64,000 nucleotides of DNA from Tepidimonas aquatica (GCF_007556585.1 NZ_VJNA01000002.1:1-64000), one strand, 5' to 3'. Numbered from the stretch's first letter, positions 1-9,126 are shown. Program-made: numbers and translations. Notes: generated from the letters alone by a model not told the origin.

Positions 1-1
1 C

Positions 2-175
2 GTGGTGGCCACGCACAATGGCAAGGAAGTGCTCAAGGCGCAGTGGAGTGGGGCGGTGTCGCAAAACCCGTTTTTGAGCTTCAAGTTCAGGGGTGGGGCC
101 AAGGGCGACAAGGTGGTGATCAAGTGGGCCGACAACAAGGGCGAGTCCCGCACCGACGAAGCCACCATCGCCTGA
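2..175 (+). CDS. soxZ: SoxZ, thiosulfate oxidation carrier subunit (C-terminal part)
   Basis: The 57 codons at the left edge end in a stretch matching the C-terminus of SoxZ (WADNKGESRTDEATIA). The 5' end is outside the window. SoxZ pairs with SoxY as the periplasmic carrier to which thiosulfate and its oxidation intermediates are covalently attached, so SoxYZ hands its sulfonate to SoxB, encoded next. The short fragment has the beta-sandwich pattern of SoxZ (NPFLSFKF, GDKVVIKW). The call is strengthened by soxB 174 bases downstream in the same direction. The rest of a sox operon probably lies to the left. Confidence 0.85.
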   Translation: MVATHNGKEVLKAQWSGAVSQNPFLSFKFRGGAKGDKVVIKWADNKGESRTDEATIA

Positions 176-195
176 CGGCGGCGCGGTGACACGTC

Positions 196-245
196 AAGGG
201 CTGCGCACCGTGCCCGCCCGCACCGCGGCGGCGCAGGCAGCCCTT
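196..245 (+). terminator. Inverted repeat between soxZ and soxB
   Basis: AAGGGCTGC (196-204) is perfectly complementary to GCAGCCCTT (237-245), giving a 9-bp stem with a 32-base GC-rich loop that can fold further. It has only a weak T-rich tail (TTCTT). It may be a partial terminator or an mRNA processing or stabilising structure between soxZ and soxB. No clear promoter was seen before soxB. Confidence 0.3.
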
Positions 246-349
246 CTTCAGGGGTCAGACAGCACCATCTCGAGGTGGCGCACTGGCCCCTTTGTGTTGA
301 AGCGGCGCGGCCCACCGTGGGGCGCCGCACGATCCAGGAGTCGCAACCC

Positions 350-2080
350 ATGAGTTTTAGCCGTCGAGAGTTTTTGCAGGTGCTGGCCGTGGCCAGCGCG
401 TCGGGCATGGCCATCGCGTCGGAAGATGCGCTGGCGGCCAAACCCGGCGCGGGTGAGCGCCTGTACCACGTGCCCAAGTTCGGCAACGTGAGCTTTTTGC
501 ACTTCACCGACTGCCACGCGCAGCTGATGCCAATTTACTTCCGCGAACCCAACGTCAACATCGGCCTGGGTGATGCGTTTGGGCGCGCGCCCCACATCGT
601 GGGTGAGCACCTGCTCAAGTATTTCAACATCAAGCCCGGCACCGCGGCGGCGCATGCGTTCACCTACCTGAACTTCGAGCGCGCCGCCAAGACCTACGGC
701 AAAGTGGGCGGCTTTGCACACCTGCGCACGCTGGTCAAGATGCTCAAGGCCAGCCGGCCGCACGCGCTGCTGTGCGACGGCGGCGACACCTGGCAGGGCT
801 CGGCCACGTCGCTGTGGACCAACGCGCAAGACATGGTGGATGCCTGCAAGCTCTTGGGCGTCAACATCATGACCCCGCACTGGGAGTTCACCTTCGGGGC
901 TCAGCGCGTCAAGGAAATCGTCGAAAAGGACTTCAAAGGGCACATCGACTTCGTCGCCCACAACGTCAAGACGGCCGACTTCGAGGAGCTCGTCTTCGAG
1001 CCCTACGTCATCAAAGAACAAAACGGCGTGCCGGTGGCCGTCATCGGGCAGGCGTTCCCGTACACGCCGATCGCCAACCCGCGCTACATGGTGCCGGACT
1101 GGACCTTTGGCATCCGCGACGACCACATGCAGAAAATGGTCGACGAGGTCCGTGCCAAGGGGGCGCAAGTGGTCGTGGTGTTGTCGCACAACGGCATGGA
1201 CGTCGACATCAAGATGGCCTCGCGTGTGCGCGGCATCGACGCCATCCTGGGCGGGCACACGCACGACGGCATGCCGGCGCCGGTCATCGTCAAGAACGGC
1301 GGCGGGCAAACCCTCGTGACCAACGCCGGCTCCAACGGCAAGTTTTTGGGCGTGCTGGACTTCGACGTGCGCGGCGGCAAGGTGCAGGGCTACCAATACC
1401 GCCTGCTGCCGGTGTTCGCCAACCTGCTGCCGGCCGACGCCGAAATGGCCGCCTACATCGACAAGGTGCGCGCGCCGTACAAGGCCAAGCTGGAAGAAAA
1501 GCTGGCCGTCACCGAAGGCGTGCTGTACCGTCGCGGCAACTTCAACGGTACCTGGGACCAGCTCATCTGCGAGGCGCTGATGGAGGTCAAGGGCGCCGAC
1601 GCGGCGTTCTCGCCGGGGGTGCGCTGGGGCACCAGCCTGTTGCCGGGCGACGTCATCACCTACGAGCGCATGATGGACCAGATGGCCATCACCTACCCGA
1701 CGACGACGCTCAACGAGTTCACCGGCGCGCAGATCAAGGAGATCATGGAAGATATCGCCGACAACCTGTTCAACCCCGACCCGTACTACCAGCAGGGCGG
1801 GGACATGGTGCGTGTCGGTGGCATCGAGTACACGATCGACCCGGCCGCGCCGATGGGCAAGCGCATCCAGAACCTGATGATCCGCGGCAAGCCGATGGAC
1901 GCCGACAAAAAGTACAAGGTGGCCGGCTGGGCGTCGGTGCAAGAGGGGGTGCAGGGCACCGCCGAGCCGATTTGGGACGTGGTGGGCAAATACCTGCGCG
2001 ACAAGAAGGTCATTGGGCGCATGAAGCTCAACCAGCCCAAGCTGATTGGCATGGAGAACAACCCCGGCGTCGCACTGTGA
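350..2080 (+). CDS. soxB: SoxB, thiosulfohydrolase of the Sox system
   Basis: A 576-residue periplasmic dimanganese hydrolase of the metallophosphatase/5'-nucleotidase superfamily. It releases sulfate from the sulfonate bound to SoxYZ during thiosulfate oxidation. The N-terminus carries a twin-arginine motif (SRREFLQ, residues 4-10) and a short hydrophobic stretch, which fits Tat export of a folded metalloenzyme. Metal-site motifs in order are HFTDCHAQL (D54, H56), DGGDTWQGS, SHNGMDVD and GGHTHDG. A C-terminal 5'-nucleotidase domain follows (FNGTWDQLICEALME). The ATG at 350 is preferred because GGAG lies nine bases before it and it starts directly before the Tat motif. An in-frame start at 275 would add 25 residues unlike the family. 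Residues 550-576 show no truncation. Confidence 0.96.
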   Translation: MSFSRREFLQVLAVASASGMAIASEDALAAKPGAGERLYHVPKFGNVSFLHFTDCHAQLMPIYFREPNVNIGLGDAFGRAPHIVGEHLLKYFNIKPGTAAAHAFTYLNFERAAKTYGKVGGFAHLRTLVKMLKASRPHALLCDGGDTWQGSATSLWTNAQDMVDACKLLGVNIMTPHWEFTFGAQRVKEIVEKDFKGHIDFVAHNVKTADFEELVFEPYVIKEQNGVPVAVIGQAFPYTPIANPRYMVPDWTFGIRDDHMQKMVDEVRAKGAQVVVVLSHNGMDVDIKMASRVRGIDAILGGHTHDGMPAPVIVKNGGGQTLVTNAGSNGKFLGVLDFDVRGGKVQGYQYRLLPVFANLLPADAEMAAYIDKVRAPYKAKLEEKLAVTEGVLYRRGNFNGTWDQLICEALMEVKGADAAFSPGVRWGTSLLPGDVITYERMMDQMAITYPTTTLNEFTGAQIKEIMEDIADNLFNPDPYYQQGGDMVRVGGIEYTIDPAAPMGKRIQNLMIRGKPMDADKKYKVAGWASVQEGVQGTAEPIWDVVGKYLRDKKVIGRMKLNQPKLIGMENNPGVAL

Positions 2081-2089
2081 CCGCCGGTG

Positions 2090-2121
2090 CGCCACGGCCC
2101 GCGCCGTGGCGTCTTCGCCAC
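2090..2121 (+). terminator. Hairpin after soxB
   Basis: CGCCACGGC (2090-2098) pairs with GCCGTGGCG (2103-2111). An alternative stem GTGGCG/CGCCAC at 2106-2121 overlaps it. There is no long T-run, so termination efficiency is uncertain. It lies between the convergent soxB and the lactate dehydrogenase-type gene. Confidence 0.35.
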
Positions 2122-2159
2122 CGTGCCATAAGGCGCCCCAGAGCGGGTGCCTTCGTCGT

Positions 2160-3314
2160 TCAGGCGGTGGGGTAGGTACCTTCGACCAGCACCGAGCGGT
2201 CCACCGTTTCGATGTCGGTGTGGCCGGTGAAGGCCATCGTCAGCTCGAGCTCGCGGTGAATGATCTGCAGCGCCTTGGTCACGCCGGCCTCGCCCAGCGC
2301 GCCCAGCCCATACAGGAACGCGCGCCCGATGTAGGTGCCGCGCGCGCCCAGCGCGCGTGCCTTCAGCACGTCCTGGCCGCTGCGGATGCCGCTGTCCATG
2401 TGGATTTCGATCTGGCCGCCCACCGCGTCGACGATGCGCGGCAGCGCGCGGATGGCCGACTCCGCGCCGTCCAACTGGCGGCCGCCGTGGTTGCTGACGA
2501 CAATGGCGTCGGCCCCGCTTTGCACCGCCAGGCGGGCGTCGATCGGGTCCATGATACCTTTGAGGATCAGCTTGCCACCCCAGCGGTTTTTGATCCATTC
2601 GACATCGCGCCAGTTGAGCGTCGGGTCGAACTGCTGCTGCGTCCAGGCCGAAAGGCTGCTCATGTCGTCGACGCCTTTGACGTGACCGACGATGTTGCCG
2701 AACTGGCGCCGCGGCGTGCGCAGCATGTTCCAGCACCAGCGCGGCTTGGTGGCCAGGTTGATCAGGTTGGCCAGCGTCGGCTTGGGTGGCGCGGACAGGC
2801 CGTTTTTCAGGTCCTTGTGGCGCTGCCCGAGGATTTGCAGGTCCAGCGTCAGCACCAGCGCGCCGCAGCCGGCGGCTTTGGCACGGTCGATCAGCCGCGC
2901 CACGAAGTCGCGGTCGCGCATCACGTACAGCTGGAACCAAAAGCCCCGCCCGGCGTGTTCGGCCACGTCCTCGATCGAGCAAATGCTCATCGTCGACAGC
3001 GTGAACGGCACCCCAAAGGCGCGCGCCGCGCGCGCGGCCAGAATCTCGCCGTCGGCATGCTGCATGCCGGTCAGGCCCGTGGGGGCCAGCGCCACCGGCA
3101 TCGCCATCGGCTGGCCGACCATCGTCGTTCGGGTGCTGCGCGGCTCCATCGGCACGGCCACGCGCTGGCGCAGCCGGATCGGCTGAAAGTCCTGTTCGTT
3201 GGCGCGGTAGGTGCTCTCAGTCCAGGCGCCGCTGTCGGCGTAGTCGTAAAACATGCGCGGCACACGCCGCTGCGCCAGCCGGCGCAGGTCTTCGATGCAG
3301 GTGATGACGGTCAT
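2160..3314 (-). CDS. lldD: FMN-dependent alpha-hydroxy-acid dehydrogenase, L-lactate dehydrogenase type
   Basis: A 384-residue TIM-barrel flavoenzyme that oxidises L-lactate (or a close 2-hydroxyacid) to the 2-keto acid and passes electrons to the respiratory chain. Family landmarks: the N-terminal helix ITCIEDLRRLAQRRVPRMFY, the FMN segment LAPTGLTGM, FWFQLYV, LTLDLQILGQRHKDLKNG, and the active-site block SNHGGRQLDG with its catalytic His and substrate-binding Arg. The C-terminal phosphate-binding part reads HMDSGIRSGQDVLKA then IGRAFLYG. The ATG at 3314 matches family starts and has AGGAGG upstream. An in-frame ATG at 3350 would add 12 non-conserved residues. It stands alone and is convergent with soxB. 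Substrate could be glycolate or another 2-hydroxyacid, but the sequence fits the LldD branch best. Confidence 0.88.
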   Translation of the reverse strand: MTVITCIEDLRRLAQRRVPRMFYDYADSGAWTESTYRANEQDFQPIRLRQRVAVPMEPRSTRTTMVGQPMAMPVALAPTGLTGMQHADGEILAARAARAFGVPFTLSTMSICSIEDVAEHAGRGFWFQLYVMRDRDFVARLIDRAKAAGCGALVLTLDLQILGQRHKDLKNGLSAPPKPTLANLINLATKPRWCWNMLRTPRRQFGNIVGHVKGVDDMSSLSAWTQQQFDPTLNWRDVEWIKNRWGGKLILKGIMDPIDARLAVQSGADAIVVSNHGGRQLDGAESAIRALPRIVDAVGGQIEIHMDSGIRSGQDVLKARALGARGTYIGRAFLYGLGALGEAGVTKALQIIHRELELTMAFTGHTDIETVDRSVLVEGTYPTA

Positions 3315-3447
3315 GACGCAGGTGGCCTCCTCATGCGTTGGGGCGCTCATCGTAGCGCCGCGCGGCGCGGTGCGCTGTTGAAAACGTGACCGGCGGTTGT
3401 GAAAAAGCGCCGCGGCTGCCGCAGCGCGGGCCGGGCAGCTGCCGGGC

Positions 3448-3948
3448 TCAGCTGCAGTGCACGCTGCCGCAGCCGCTCATCGTGGCCGGCCGCACACGGC
3501 TGGGGTCGGCCAGTGTTTCGGTGTTGGAATCGAACCCCACCTGCCGCATATGCAGCGCCAGCCCGGCGTCCATCGTTTGGGCGTGTATCGGAAACCACTC
3601 GGCCAGCGCAGCGGCCATGCGGCCGATGATGTCGGTGTCACCCTGCAGGTGGTGCTGCTCGACCTTGCGCATCATGTCCAGGATTTCGGCGTGGTGGCGC
3701 GCATGGCAGTTGTCGGCGGCAAAGCCCACCGCGACCATCCAGCGCTCTTCGCGCGCAAAGTGCTCTTCGGTGTGGGCGATCAGCGCACGGTACGGCTCGA
3801 GTTGCGCTTCGGGCGGCAGGGCGCGCAACGCGGCCAGCAGCTGCACAAATTCCTCGTGCGTGGCGTCCATGCGGGCGTCGCCGGTGGCCAGCTGCGCGCT
3901 CCACTCAAGCGGCGGCACGTCGGGAAAGGTGTTGTCGGTGGTGCTCAT
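3448..3948 (-). CDS. Bacteriohemerythrin-like diiron O2-binding protein
   Basis: A 166-residue single-domain hemerythrin. Candidate diiron ligands in the expected order and spacing are H31 (DATHEEF), H63 and E67 (EEHFAREERW), H82/H85/H86 (CHARHHAEI), and H122 and D127 (IHAQTMD). There is no signal peptide or chemoreceptor fusion, so it is a soluble cytoplasmic protein. Such proteins bind O2 and are linked to oxygen delivery, storage or sensing in microaerobes. The last 25 residues (after GFDSNTETL) are a variable tail containing CGSVHC. An FNR-type box and a -10 sequence lie directly upstream, which suggests induction at low oxygen. The neighbours do not form an operon with it. Confidence 0.9.
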   Translation of the reverse strand: MSTTDNTFPDVPPLEWSAQLATGDARMDATHEEFVQLLAALRALPPEAQLEPYRALIAHTEEHFAREERWMVAVGFAADNCHARHHAEILDMMRKVEQHHLQGDTDIIGRMAAALAEWFPIHAQTMDAGLALHMRQVGFDSNTETLADPSRVRPATMSGCGSVHCS

Positions 3949-3957
3949 GGTTCGCGT

Positions 3958-4000
3958 AGCTTAGGCCGGACGGTGCCGGCGCGGTGTTGACGTGCATCAA
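3958..4000 (-). promoter_or_regulatory. FNR/ANR-type box and promoter of the hemerythrin gene
   Basis: Read on the minus strand, TTGAT-GCAC-GTCAA (4000-3987) matches the FNR consensus TTGAT-N4-ATCAA in nine of ten defined positions. A -10-like TAAGCT lies at 3963-3958. A start at about 3951-3952 would put the box centre (3993.5) near -41.5, the class II activation position. That start is only 3-4 bases before the hemerythrin ATG at 3948, so the message would be almost leaderless. Confidence 0.6.
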
Positions 4001-4033
4001 CAACAAACACCGCGCGCGGGCGCGGCGGGACGC

Positions 4034-7000
4034 TCAGGCCTGGGTGTCGAATGGGAAGCGCATCGTGCGCAAGTCACGTTGGGTTTCCACCAGCACCAGC
4101 GGGCCTTCGTCCAGCGCGGGCGCCGGTGGACGTTCGCGCGGCACGCGCACCGGCGGCGGCTCAGCCGCGATCGCAGCCTGCGCCGCGGCTACCCGCTCGG
4201 GGTCGGATTGCACCCACTGCAGGCCGGCTTCGGCGGCCAAGCGCGCCAGCTCGTCCAGCGGCAGCGTGTAGCGGCTGGCCGGTGCGGCCGAGCCCGGCTC
4301 GGTCGGCGCCACAGCGGGCGGCTGTGCCGCGGCTTGCGGGACGGGCGTAGTTTCAGGCACCGGTGCCGCACCACCTGCGGTGGTGTCAGCCGCAGCCTCG
4401 ATGGCCACCGCCGTGGACGCGGAGGGCGGGGCCTCCTCGGCCTCGGCCGACGGGCTGGCCTCGGCAGGCGCAGCCACCGGCTGCGCTTGCGCGGGTGCCG
4501 TGGGTTCGGTCGCCTGCGCCGCCGGGGCGAAGTACGACCGCCGCGGCACGGGGTTGGCCAGCGGCTCGCTGCCACCTTCGTGCTGGTCCTCGCTGCCAGG
4601 CGCCGCGGTGGCCTGGGTAGCCTCGGCGCCTGTGGTGTCGCGGCGCTCGCGCTGGCGGCCGTAGCGTTCCCGGCTGCGGCGTTGGCGCGGTGCGTCTTCG
4701 CCGCCCGCGGCCGAGGTCTCAGGGGTAGGCGCCGCCTCGGTCGCAGGCGTGCTGGATGCCTCGGACGGTGCGGCGTCCTCCGGCGGGGGGCTTTGCCCCA
4801 CCGAGGTGGCAACGTCGTCAGCCGCCGCCTGGCCGTCCACCCCCCGACCGCGACGCCCGCGCCGACGGTGTTCGCGGCTGCGTGTGGTTTGCGCCGCGTC
4901 GGCGGAAGGCGTGCCGTCACCGCTGGGGGAGGCCACCGAGCCGTCGCTTTCGCCGGCGGTGACCGGGCTGGCAGCGGCAGGGGGTGTGGGCGCTGCGCGC
5001 TCAGATCGGCTGGGGCGCGCTGGGCGCTCGCGCCGGGCCGCGGCATCACCGCTGGCTTCGGCAGGGGCCGACGGTGGCGTCGTGCGCCCAGTGTCCGCTG
5101 CTTCGGTGGACGCAGCTTGCGCGCGCGGCGCGCGTTCGGGCCGTGCGCCCGCCCCGTCACGCCCGGGGCCCGAGGTCGCGCTGCGTTCAGCTTCCGGGCG
5201 CGGCGGTCGGTCGCCGTTGCGCCCACCACGGCGGTTGCGGCCACGGCGCTCGTCCGCACCTGCGGCTGTGGCGCTGGTGGCCGCAGCGCCCGCGGCGGCG
5301 TTGGGCGTGGTCGGGGTGGCGGTCGGCGTCGGCTGGGCGGTCGCCGGCGGCAGTTGCAGGCCGAACAGGCGGCGCAACCAGGCAAAAAAGCCCTTGTCGG
5401 TCTGGGCCGCGGCGGCGATTGGGGTCGGCGCGGCCACCGTGACCGGGGCGGGGGCCACGGGCGCCGTGGGCGCTGGCTGCGGCTTCGGCGTGGCCACTGG
5501 GGCCGGCGTGTCGGGCAGCACGCCCTTGATGATCGGCTCTTGGCGGTTGGTGCGCTCCTGGCTGCGGCGCGTCACCAGCGCCACGTCCTCGACGATGTCG
5601 ACCAGCTTGTAGCTGGCGTCCAGGTTGTCCAGCCGCGGGTCGTCGTGCTTGAGCCGCTCGAGTTTGTAGTTGGGCGTCTCCAGCGACTTGTTGGGCACCA
5701 GCAGCACGCTGATGCGTTGCTTGAGCTCGATTTTGGTGATTTCGACCCGCTTTTCGTTGAGCAGGAAGCTGGCCACGTCCACCGGCACCTGCACCAGCAC
5801 CGCGGCGGTGTTGTCCTTGAGCGATTCTTCCTGAATGACGCGCAGGATTTGCAGTGCCGAGGATTCGGTGTCGCGGATGTGGCCCGAACCGCCGCAGCGC
5901 GGGCACGGAATCGAGGCGCCCTCGGACAGCGTCGGGCGCAGGCGTTGGCGGCTCATCTCCAACAGGCCGAACTTGCTGATCGGGGCGAACTGCACGCGCG
6001 CGCGATCCTGCTTGAGCGCTTCGCGCAGGCGGTTTTCGACTTCACGACGGTTTTTGCTGTCTTCCATGTCGATGAAGTCGATGACGATCAGGCCCCCCAG
6101 GTCGCGCAGGCGGGCCTGACGCGCCACTTCGTCGGCCGCCTCCAGGTTGGTGCGCAGCGCGGTCTCCTCGATGTCGCCGCCCTTGATCGCGCGCGCCGAG
6201 TTGACGTCGATGGCCACCAGCGCCTCGGTTTGGTCGATGACGATGGCCCCGCCCGACGGCAGCGTCACCGTACGGCTGTAGGCGGTCTCGATCTGGTGCT
6301 CGATTTGGAAGCGCGAAAACAGCGGCGCGTTGTCACGGTAGCGCTTGACGCGGTTGACGTACTCGGGCATCACGTGCGACATGAAGCCGCGCGCCTGCTC
6401 GTAAATGTCGTCGGTGTCGATGAGGATTTCGCCGATGTCGCTGTTGAAATAGTCGCGGATCGCGCGGATGACCAGCGTCGATTCCTGGTAGATCAGCTCC
6501 GGCTTGGACAGCGCCTTGGCCGCGCCCTCGATGGCGTTCCAGAGCTTGAGCAGGTAATTGAGGTCCCACTGCAGCTCGGCGGCCTCGCGCCCAATGCCCG
6601 CGGTGCGCGCGATGATGCTCATGCCACTGGGGTATTCGAGTTTGTCCAGCGTGGCCTTGAGTTCGGCGCGGTCTTCGCCTTCGATGCGGCGGCTGACCCC
6701 TCCGCCGCGCGGGTTGTTGGGCATCAACACCACGTAGCGCCCCGCCAGGCTGATGAAGGTGGTCAGCGCCGCGCCTTTGTTGCCGCGCTCTTCCTTTTCC
6801 ACCTGCACCAGCAGTTCCTGGCCTTCCTTGATGACGTCCTGGATGCGTGCCTGCGACGGCGGCACGTTGCCCTGGAAATACTGCTTGGAGATTTCCTTGA
6901 ACGGCAAAAAGCCGTGGCGGTCTTCGCCGTAGTCGACGAAACACGCTTCCAGCGACGGCTCGACGCGCGTCACCACCGCTTTGTAGATGTTGCCTTTGCG

Positions 7001-7108
7001 CTGCTCGCGGCCTTCGATTTCGACCTCGTAGTCCAGCAGCTTTTGGCCGTCCACGATCGCCAGGCGGCGCTCTTCGGCCTGCGTGGCGTTGATCAACATG
7101 CGTTTCAT
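4034..7108 (-). CDS. rne: Ribonuclease E
   Basis: A 1024-residue endoribonuclease that starts most mRNA decay and processes rRNA and tRNA. The N-terminal half is the conserved catalytic part: [21 protein letters not shown], an S1 domain (about residues 38-120), a 5'-sensor/RNase H-like region, the DNase I-like catalytic segments VAIDVNSAR and [11 protein letters not shown] with metal-binding Asp residues, and the zinc-link CPRCGGSG that joins subunits. From about residue 515 the protein is Pro/Ala-rich and disordered with several Arg-rich RNA-binding patches ([45 protein letters not shown]). These are the expected degradosome scaffold. It ends in a conserved-looking tail, [15 protein letters not shown]. 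It is divergent from rluC, as in many proteobacteria, and preceded by a long structured leader. Confidence 0.97.
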   Translation of the reverse strand: MKRMLINATQAEERRLAIVDGQKLLDYEVEIEGREQRKGNIYKAVVTRVEPSLEACFVDYGEDRHGFLPFKEISKQYFQGNVPPSQARIQDVIKEGQELLVQVEKEERGNKGAALTTFISLAGRYVVLMPNNPRGGGVSRRIEGEDRAELKATLDKLEYPSGMSIIARTAGIGREAAELQWDLNYLLKLWNAIEGAAKALSKPELIYQESTLVIRAIRDYFNSDIGEILIDTDDIYEQARGFMSHVMPEYVNRVKRYRDNAPLFSRFQIEHQIETAYSRTVTLPSGGAIVIDQTEALVAIDVNSARAIKGGDIEETALRTNLEAADEVARQARLRDLGGLIVIDFIDMEDSKNRREVENRLREALKQDRARVQFAPISKFGLLEMSRQRLRPTLSEGASIPCPRCGGSGHIRDTESSALQILRVIQEESLKDNTAAVLVQVPVDVASFLLNEKRVEITKIELKQRISVLLVPNKSLETPNYKLERLKHDDPRLDNLDASYKLVDIVEDVALVTRRSQERTNRQEPIIKGVLPDTPAPVATPKPQPAPTAPVAPAPVTVAAPTPIAAAAQTDKGFFAWLRRLFGLQLPPATAQPTPTATPTTPNAAAGAAATSATAAGADERRGRNRRGGRNGDRPPRPEAERSATSGPGRDGAGARPERAPRAQAASTEAADTGRTTPPSAPAEASGDAAARRERPARPSRSERAAPTPPAAASPVTAGESDGSVASPSGDGTPSADAAQTTRSREHRRRGRRGRGVDGQAAADDVATSVGQSPPPEDAAPSEASSTPATEAAPTPETSAAGGEDAPRQRRSRERYGRQRERRDTTGAEATQATAAPGSEDQHEGGSEPLANPVPRRSYFAPAAQATEPTAPAQAQPVAAPAEASPSAEAEEAPPSASTAVAIEAAADTTAGGAAPVPETTPVPQAAAQPPAVAPTEPGSAAPASRYTLPLDELARLAAEAGLQWVQSDPERVAAAQAAIAAEPPPVRVPRERPPAPALDEGPLVLVETQRDLRTMRFPFDTQA

Positions 7109-7617
7109 GGTGTCGTCCGTTTCTCGATCACGATGACAAACGCGCCCTGCATCAGGGCGCCGGGTCAGCCGCGAACCGGGGGCCGATCGAGCGAACGACT
7201 GGGAATTGCCGGAGAGCCGTTGGGCGCAGCGTCAGGCGATGCCCCGCCGACGGCGGGGCAGGGCGCAGCAGACGTGCCACGGCGTGGGCGCGTGGAGCAC
7301 GGTGAGCGTTGGGGACGGGCCGTAGTCGATCACGGGGCACTCGTCACGTGGGTCACTGGTGTCCGCGTGCAGCCTGGTGGACCGCAGGCTGCACGTTGGG
7401 GGTATTCCGTACGGGTTCGCTGCAAAAGGCATCGGTTCATTCGCCGCCGCACAAGCCCCACGCAGCGCGGTACAACGGGCCAGCGCTACCCTGTGGGCTC
7501 TTGCGCGCGGGCGAACATTCGGCGCGCTTTGCCTGGGTCGGGCTCGATGAGGGCGGCAGCGTGGCTTACACTCGCAGCCCCAACGCTGTAGGCGCGCCCA
7601 AGGGCGCCCGATCAGGC
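7109..7617 (-). promoter_or_regulatory. Structured 5' leader of rne (no protein gene in this gap)
   Basis: No credible coding sequence lies between rne and rluC (7109-7701). In transcript order from the predicted start near 7617, the leader holds four perfect stems: GCGCCC/GGGCGC at 7594-7607; an 11-bp stem CGTGCAGCCTG/CAGGCTGCACG at 7366-7376 and 7385-7395 with an 8-base loop; a 10-bp repeat TGCCCCGCCG/CGGCGGGGCA at 7240-7260; and GCGCCCTG/CAGGGCGC at 7142-7160, about 33 bases before the rne ATG. In E. coli the rne leader is a target through which RNase E represses its own expression. The same role here is inferred from position and structure only. Confidence 0.5.
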
Positions 7618-7623
7618 CATCAC

Positions 7624-7653
7624 ATTATACGGGGCAAGTGGGTGGGCGGCGAA
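7624..7653 (-). promoter_or_regulatory. rne promoter
   Basis: On the minus strand a perfect TATAAT -10 lies at 7629-7624. TTCGCC (7653-7648) sits 18 bases upstream as a poor -35 (3 of 6). Transcription would start near 7617, giving an rne leader of about 510 bases. A perfect -10 is rare in DNA this GC-rich, which raises confidence. Confidence 0.6.
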
Positions 7654-7701
7654 GCCAGGCCGCGCGTGCCCCCTTGCCCCTGCCGACCCGAGCCGCCACG
7701 C

Positions 7702-8673
7702 ATGAACCAAGCCGCCACCGTGCGCCACTGGACGGTCGACGCCGAGTCGGCCGGCCAGCGCCTGGACAACTATTTGTTGCGCGAACTCAAAGGAGCGCCC
7801 AAGTCCCTGATCTACCGCATCATCCGCAGCGGCGAGGTGCGGGTCAACAAAGCCCGTGCGCACGCCGACACGCGCCTGAGCGCCGGTGACGTGGTTCGGG
7901 TGCCGCCGTTGCGCCTGCCGCAGCAGCCGCCCGCCCCGACCGCGCCGCCGCGCGAATTTGCCGTGCTGTACGAAGACGCGTGGCTGCTGGCCATTGACAA
8001 GCCGGCCGGCGTGGCGGTGCATGGCGGCAGCGGGGTGTCGTTTGGGGTGATCGAGCAGTTGCGGCGTGCGCGGCCTCAGGCGCCGTTGCTGGAGCTGGTG
8101 CACCGGCTCGACCGCGAAACCAGCGGCGTGCTGCTGGTGGCCAAAAAGCGCAGCGCCCTCAAGGCGTTGCAGGACCAGTTCCGGGCCCGCAGCACGGGCA
8201 AAACCTACCTCGCGCTGGTGCGCGGCGTGTGGCCGGCGGTGCGCAAGGTGATCGATGCGCCGCTGCACAAATACCTGCTGCCGGACGGCGAGCGCCGGGT
8301 GCGGGTGACGACGGCCGACGACCCGCAGGCGCAGCCTGCGCTGTCGTTGGTGCGGGTGTTCGGGCCGGTGCAGCCGCCGGCGGATGGCGCCTCGATCGGA
8401 CCGATGACGCTGCTGGCCGTCACGATCAAAACCGGGCGCACGCACCAGATACGCGTCCATCTGGCGCACGCCGGCCACCCGATCGCAGGCGATGACAAAT
8501 ACGGCGATTTTGCCTGGAACCGGTCGCTGGCGCGCTGTGGTTTGCAGCGCATGTTTTTGCATGCGTGGCAGTTGCAGATTCGCCATCCGGTCGAAGATCG
8601 GTTATTGCCGTTGACGGCGCCGCTGCCGCCGGAATTGCTGCGTTGGGGTGACGTGGCGCGGTTTTTTGTTTAG
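7702..8673 (+). CDS. rluC: 23S rRNA pseudouridine synthase RluC
   Basis: A 323-residue RluA-family pseudouridine synthase, expected to modify 23S rRNA positions 955, 2504 and 2580. An N-terminal S4 RNA-binding domain (residues about 16-75: GQRLDNYLLRELKGAPKSLI, RSGEVRVNKARAHADTRLSAG) precedes the catalytic domain. The signature HRLDRETSGVLL contains the nucleophilic Asp. Later motifs are KTYLALVRG, TGRTHQIRVHLAHAGHPIAGD and RMFLHAWQLQIRHP. The ATG at 7702 gives the normal family length. Upstream in-frame codons (from 7309) belong to the rne/rluC gap. The divergent arrangement with rne is conserved in other proteobacteria. Confidence 0.94.
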   Translation: MNQAATVRHWTVDAESAGQRLDNYLLRELKGAPKSLIYRIIRSGEVRVNKARAHADTRLSAGDVVRVPPLRLPQQPPAPTAPPREFAVLYEDAWLLAIDKPAGVAVHGGSGVSFGVIEQLRRARPQAPLLELVHRLDRETSGVLLVAKKRSALKALQDQFRARSTGKTYLALVRGVWPAVRKVIDAPLHKYLLPDGERRVRVTTADDPQAQPALSLVRVFGPVQPPADGASIGPMTLLAVTIKTGRTHQIRVHLAHAGHPIAGDDKYGDFAWNRSLARCGLQRMFLHAWQLQIRHPVEDRLLPLTAPLPPELLRWGDVARFFV

Positions 8674-8676
8674 AAT
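8648..8676 (+). promoter_or_regulatory. Putative promoter of the H-NS-like gene
   Basis: TAGAAT (8671-8676, five of six) overlaps the rluC stop codon. GTGACG (8648-8653, four of six) lies 17 bases upstream. A start near 8683 would give a leader of about 60 bases. Confidence 0.4.
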
Positions 8677-8744
8677 ACGCGCGCCACGCATGTCAAGCAT
8701 GGCAAAATCGATTTTTACAACATCAGCAAACAGGAACGTCGAAT

Positions 8745-9053
8745 ATGCCTACGTACGCCGAACTCAAAGCCCAAGCCGAAGCCCTGTTGCGTCAGGCCGA
8801 AGAGATGCGCCAGCAAGAGCGCGCTGGCGTGATCGCCGAGCTGCGCGCCAAAATGGCCGAATACGGCATCACAGCGGAAGAATTGGCCAGCGGTGCACGC
8901 GGCCGTCGTCGCGCCAGCCGCACCAAGGGCGAACCCAAATACCGCGGTCCCAACGGCGAAACCTGGTCGGGTGGCCCCGGTCGCAAGCCGGAATGGGTGC
9001 GCCAGATCCTGGCCGCCGGCGGCGATCTGGAACAATACCGCATCGCGCGCTGA
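8745..9053 (+). CDS. H-NS family histone-like nucleoid-structuring protein
   Basis: A 102-residue DNA-binding protein. The N-terminal half (residues 1-45, LKAQAEALLRQAEEMRQQER) is a helical oligomerisation segment. A basic linker follows (GARGRRRASRTKGE), then the H-NS/MvaT-like DNA-binding motif YRGPNGETWSGGPGRKPEWV, whose GRKP element enters the minor groove of AT-rich DNA. Such proteins silence AT-rich, often acquired genes. AGGAACG before the ATG at 8745 is the ribosome binding site. It has its own candidate promoter and a strong terminator, so it is probably monocistronic. Confidence 0.92.
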   Translation: MPTYAELKAQAEALLRQAEEMRQQERAGVIAELRAKMAEYGITAEELASGARGRRRASRTKGEPKYRGPNGETWSGGPGRKPEWVRQILAAGGDLEQYRIAR

Positions 9054-9102
9054 CGTACCGTCCGCTGTGCGTGCATGGCTGGCCCCCCGGGCCAGCCGCC
9101 TG

Positions 9103-9126
9103 AAGGCGCGCCATGCGCCTTTTTTG
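9103..9126 (+). terminator. Rho-independent terminator after the H-NS-like gene
   Basis: AAGGCGC (9103-9109) and GCGCCTT (9115-9121) form a 7-bp stem with a 5-base loop followed by a T-run to 9125. A second perfect 9-bp hairpin, GGCTGGCCC/GGGCCAGCC (9077-9097), lies just before it. Confidence 0.8.

Noticed and set aside
248-2095. A 615-codon open frame antisense to soxB
   Set aside because: A shadow of soxB with low-complexity His/Val/Arg composition.
3992-7591. A 1199-codon open frame antisense to rne
   Set aside because: It is the complement of the rne reading frame in GC-rich DNA. Composition is Arg/Gly/Ala-biased with no domain, and rne itself is unambiguous.
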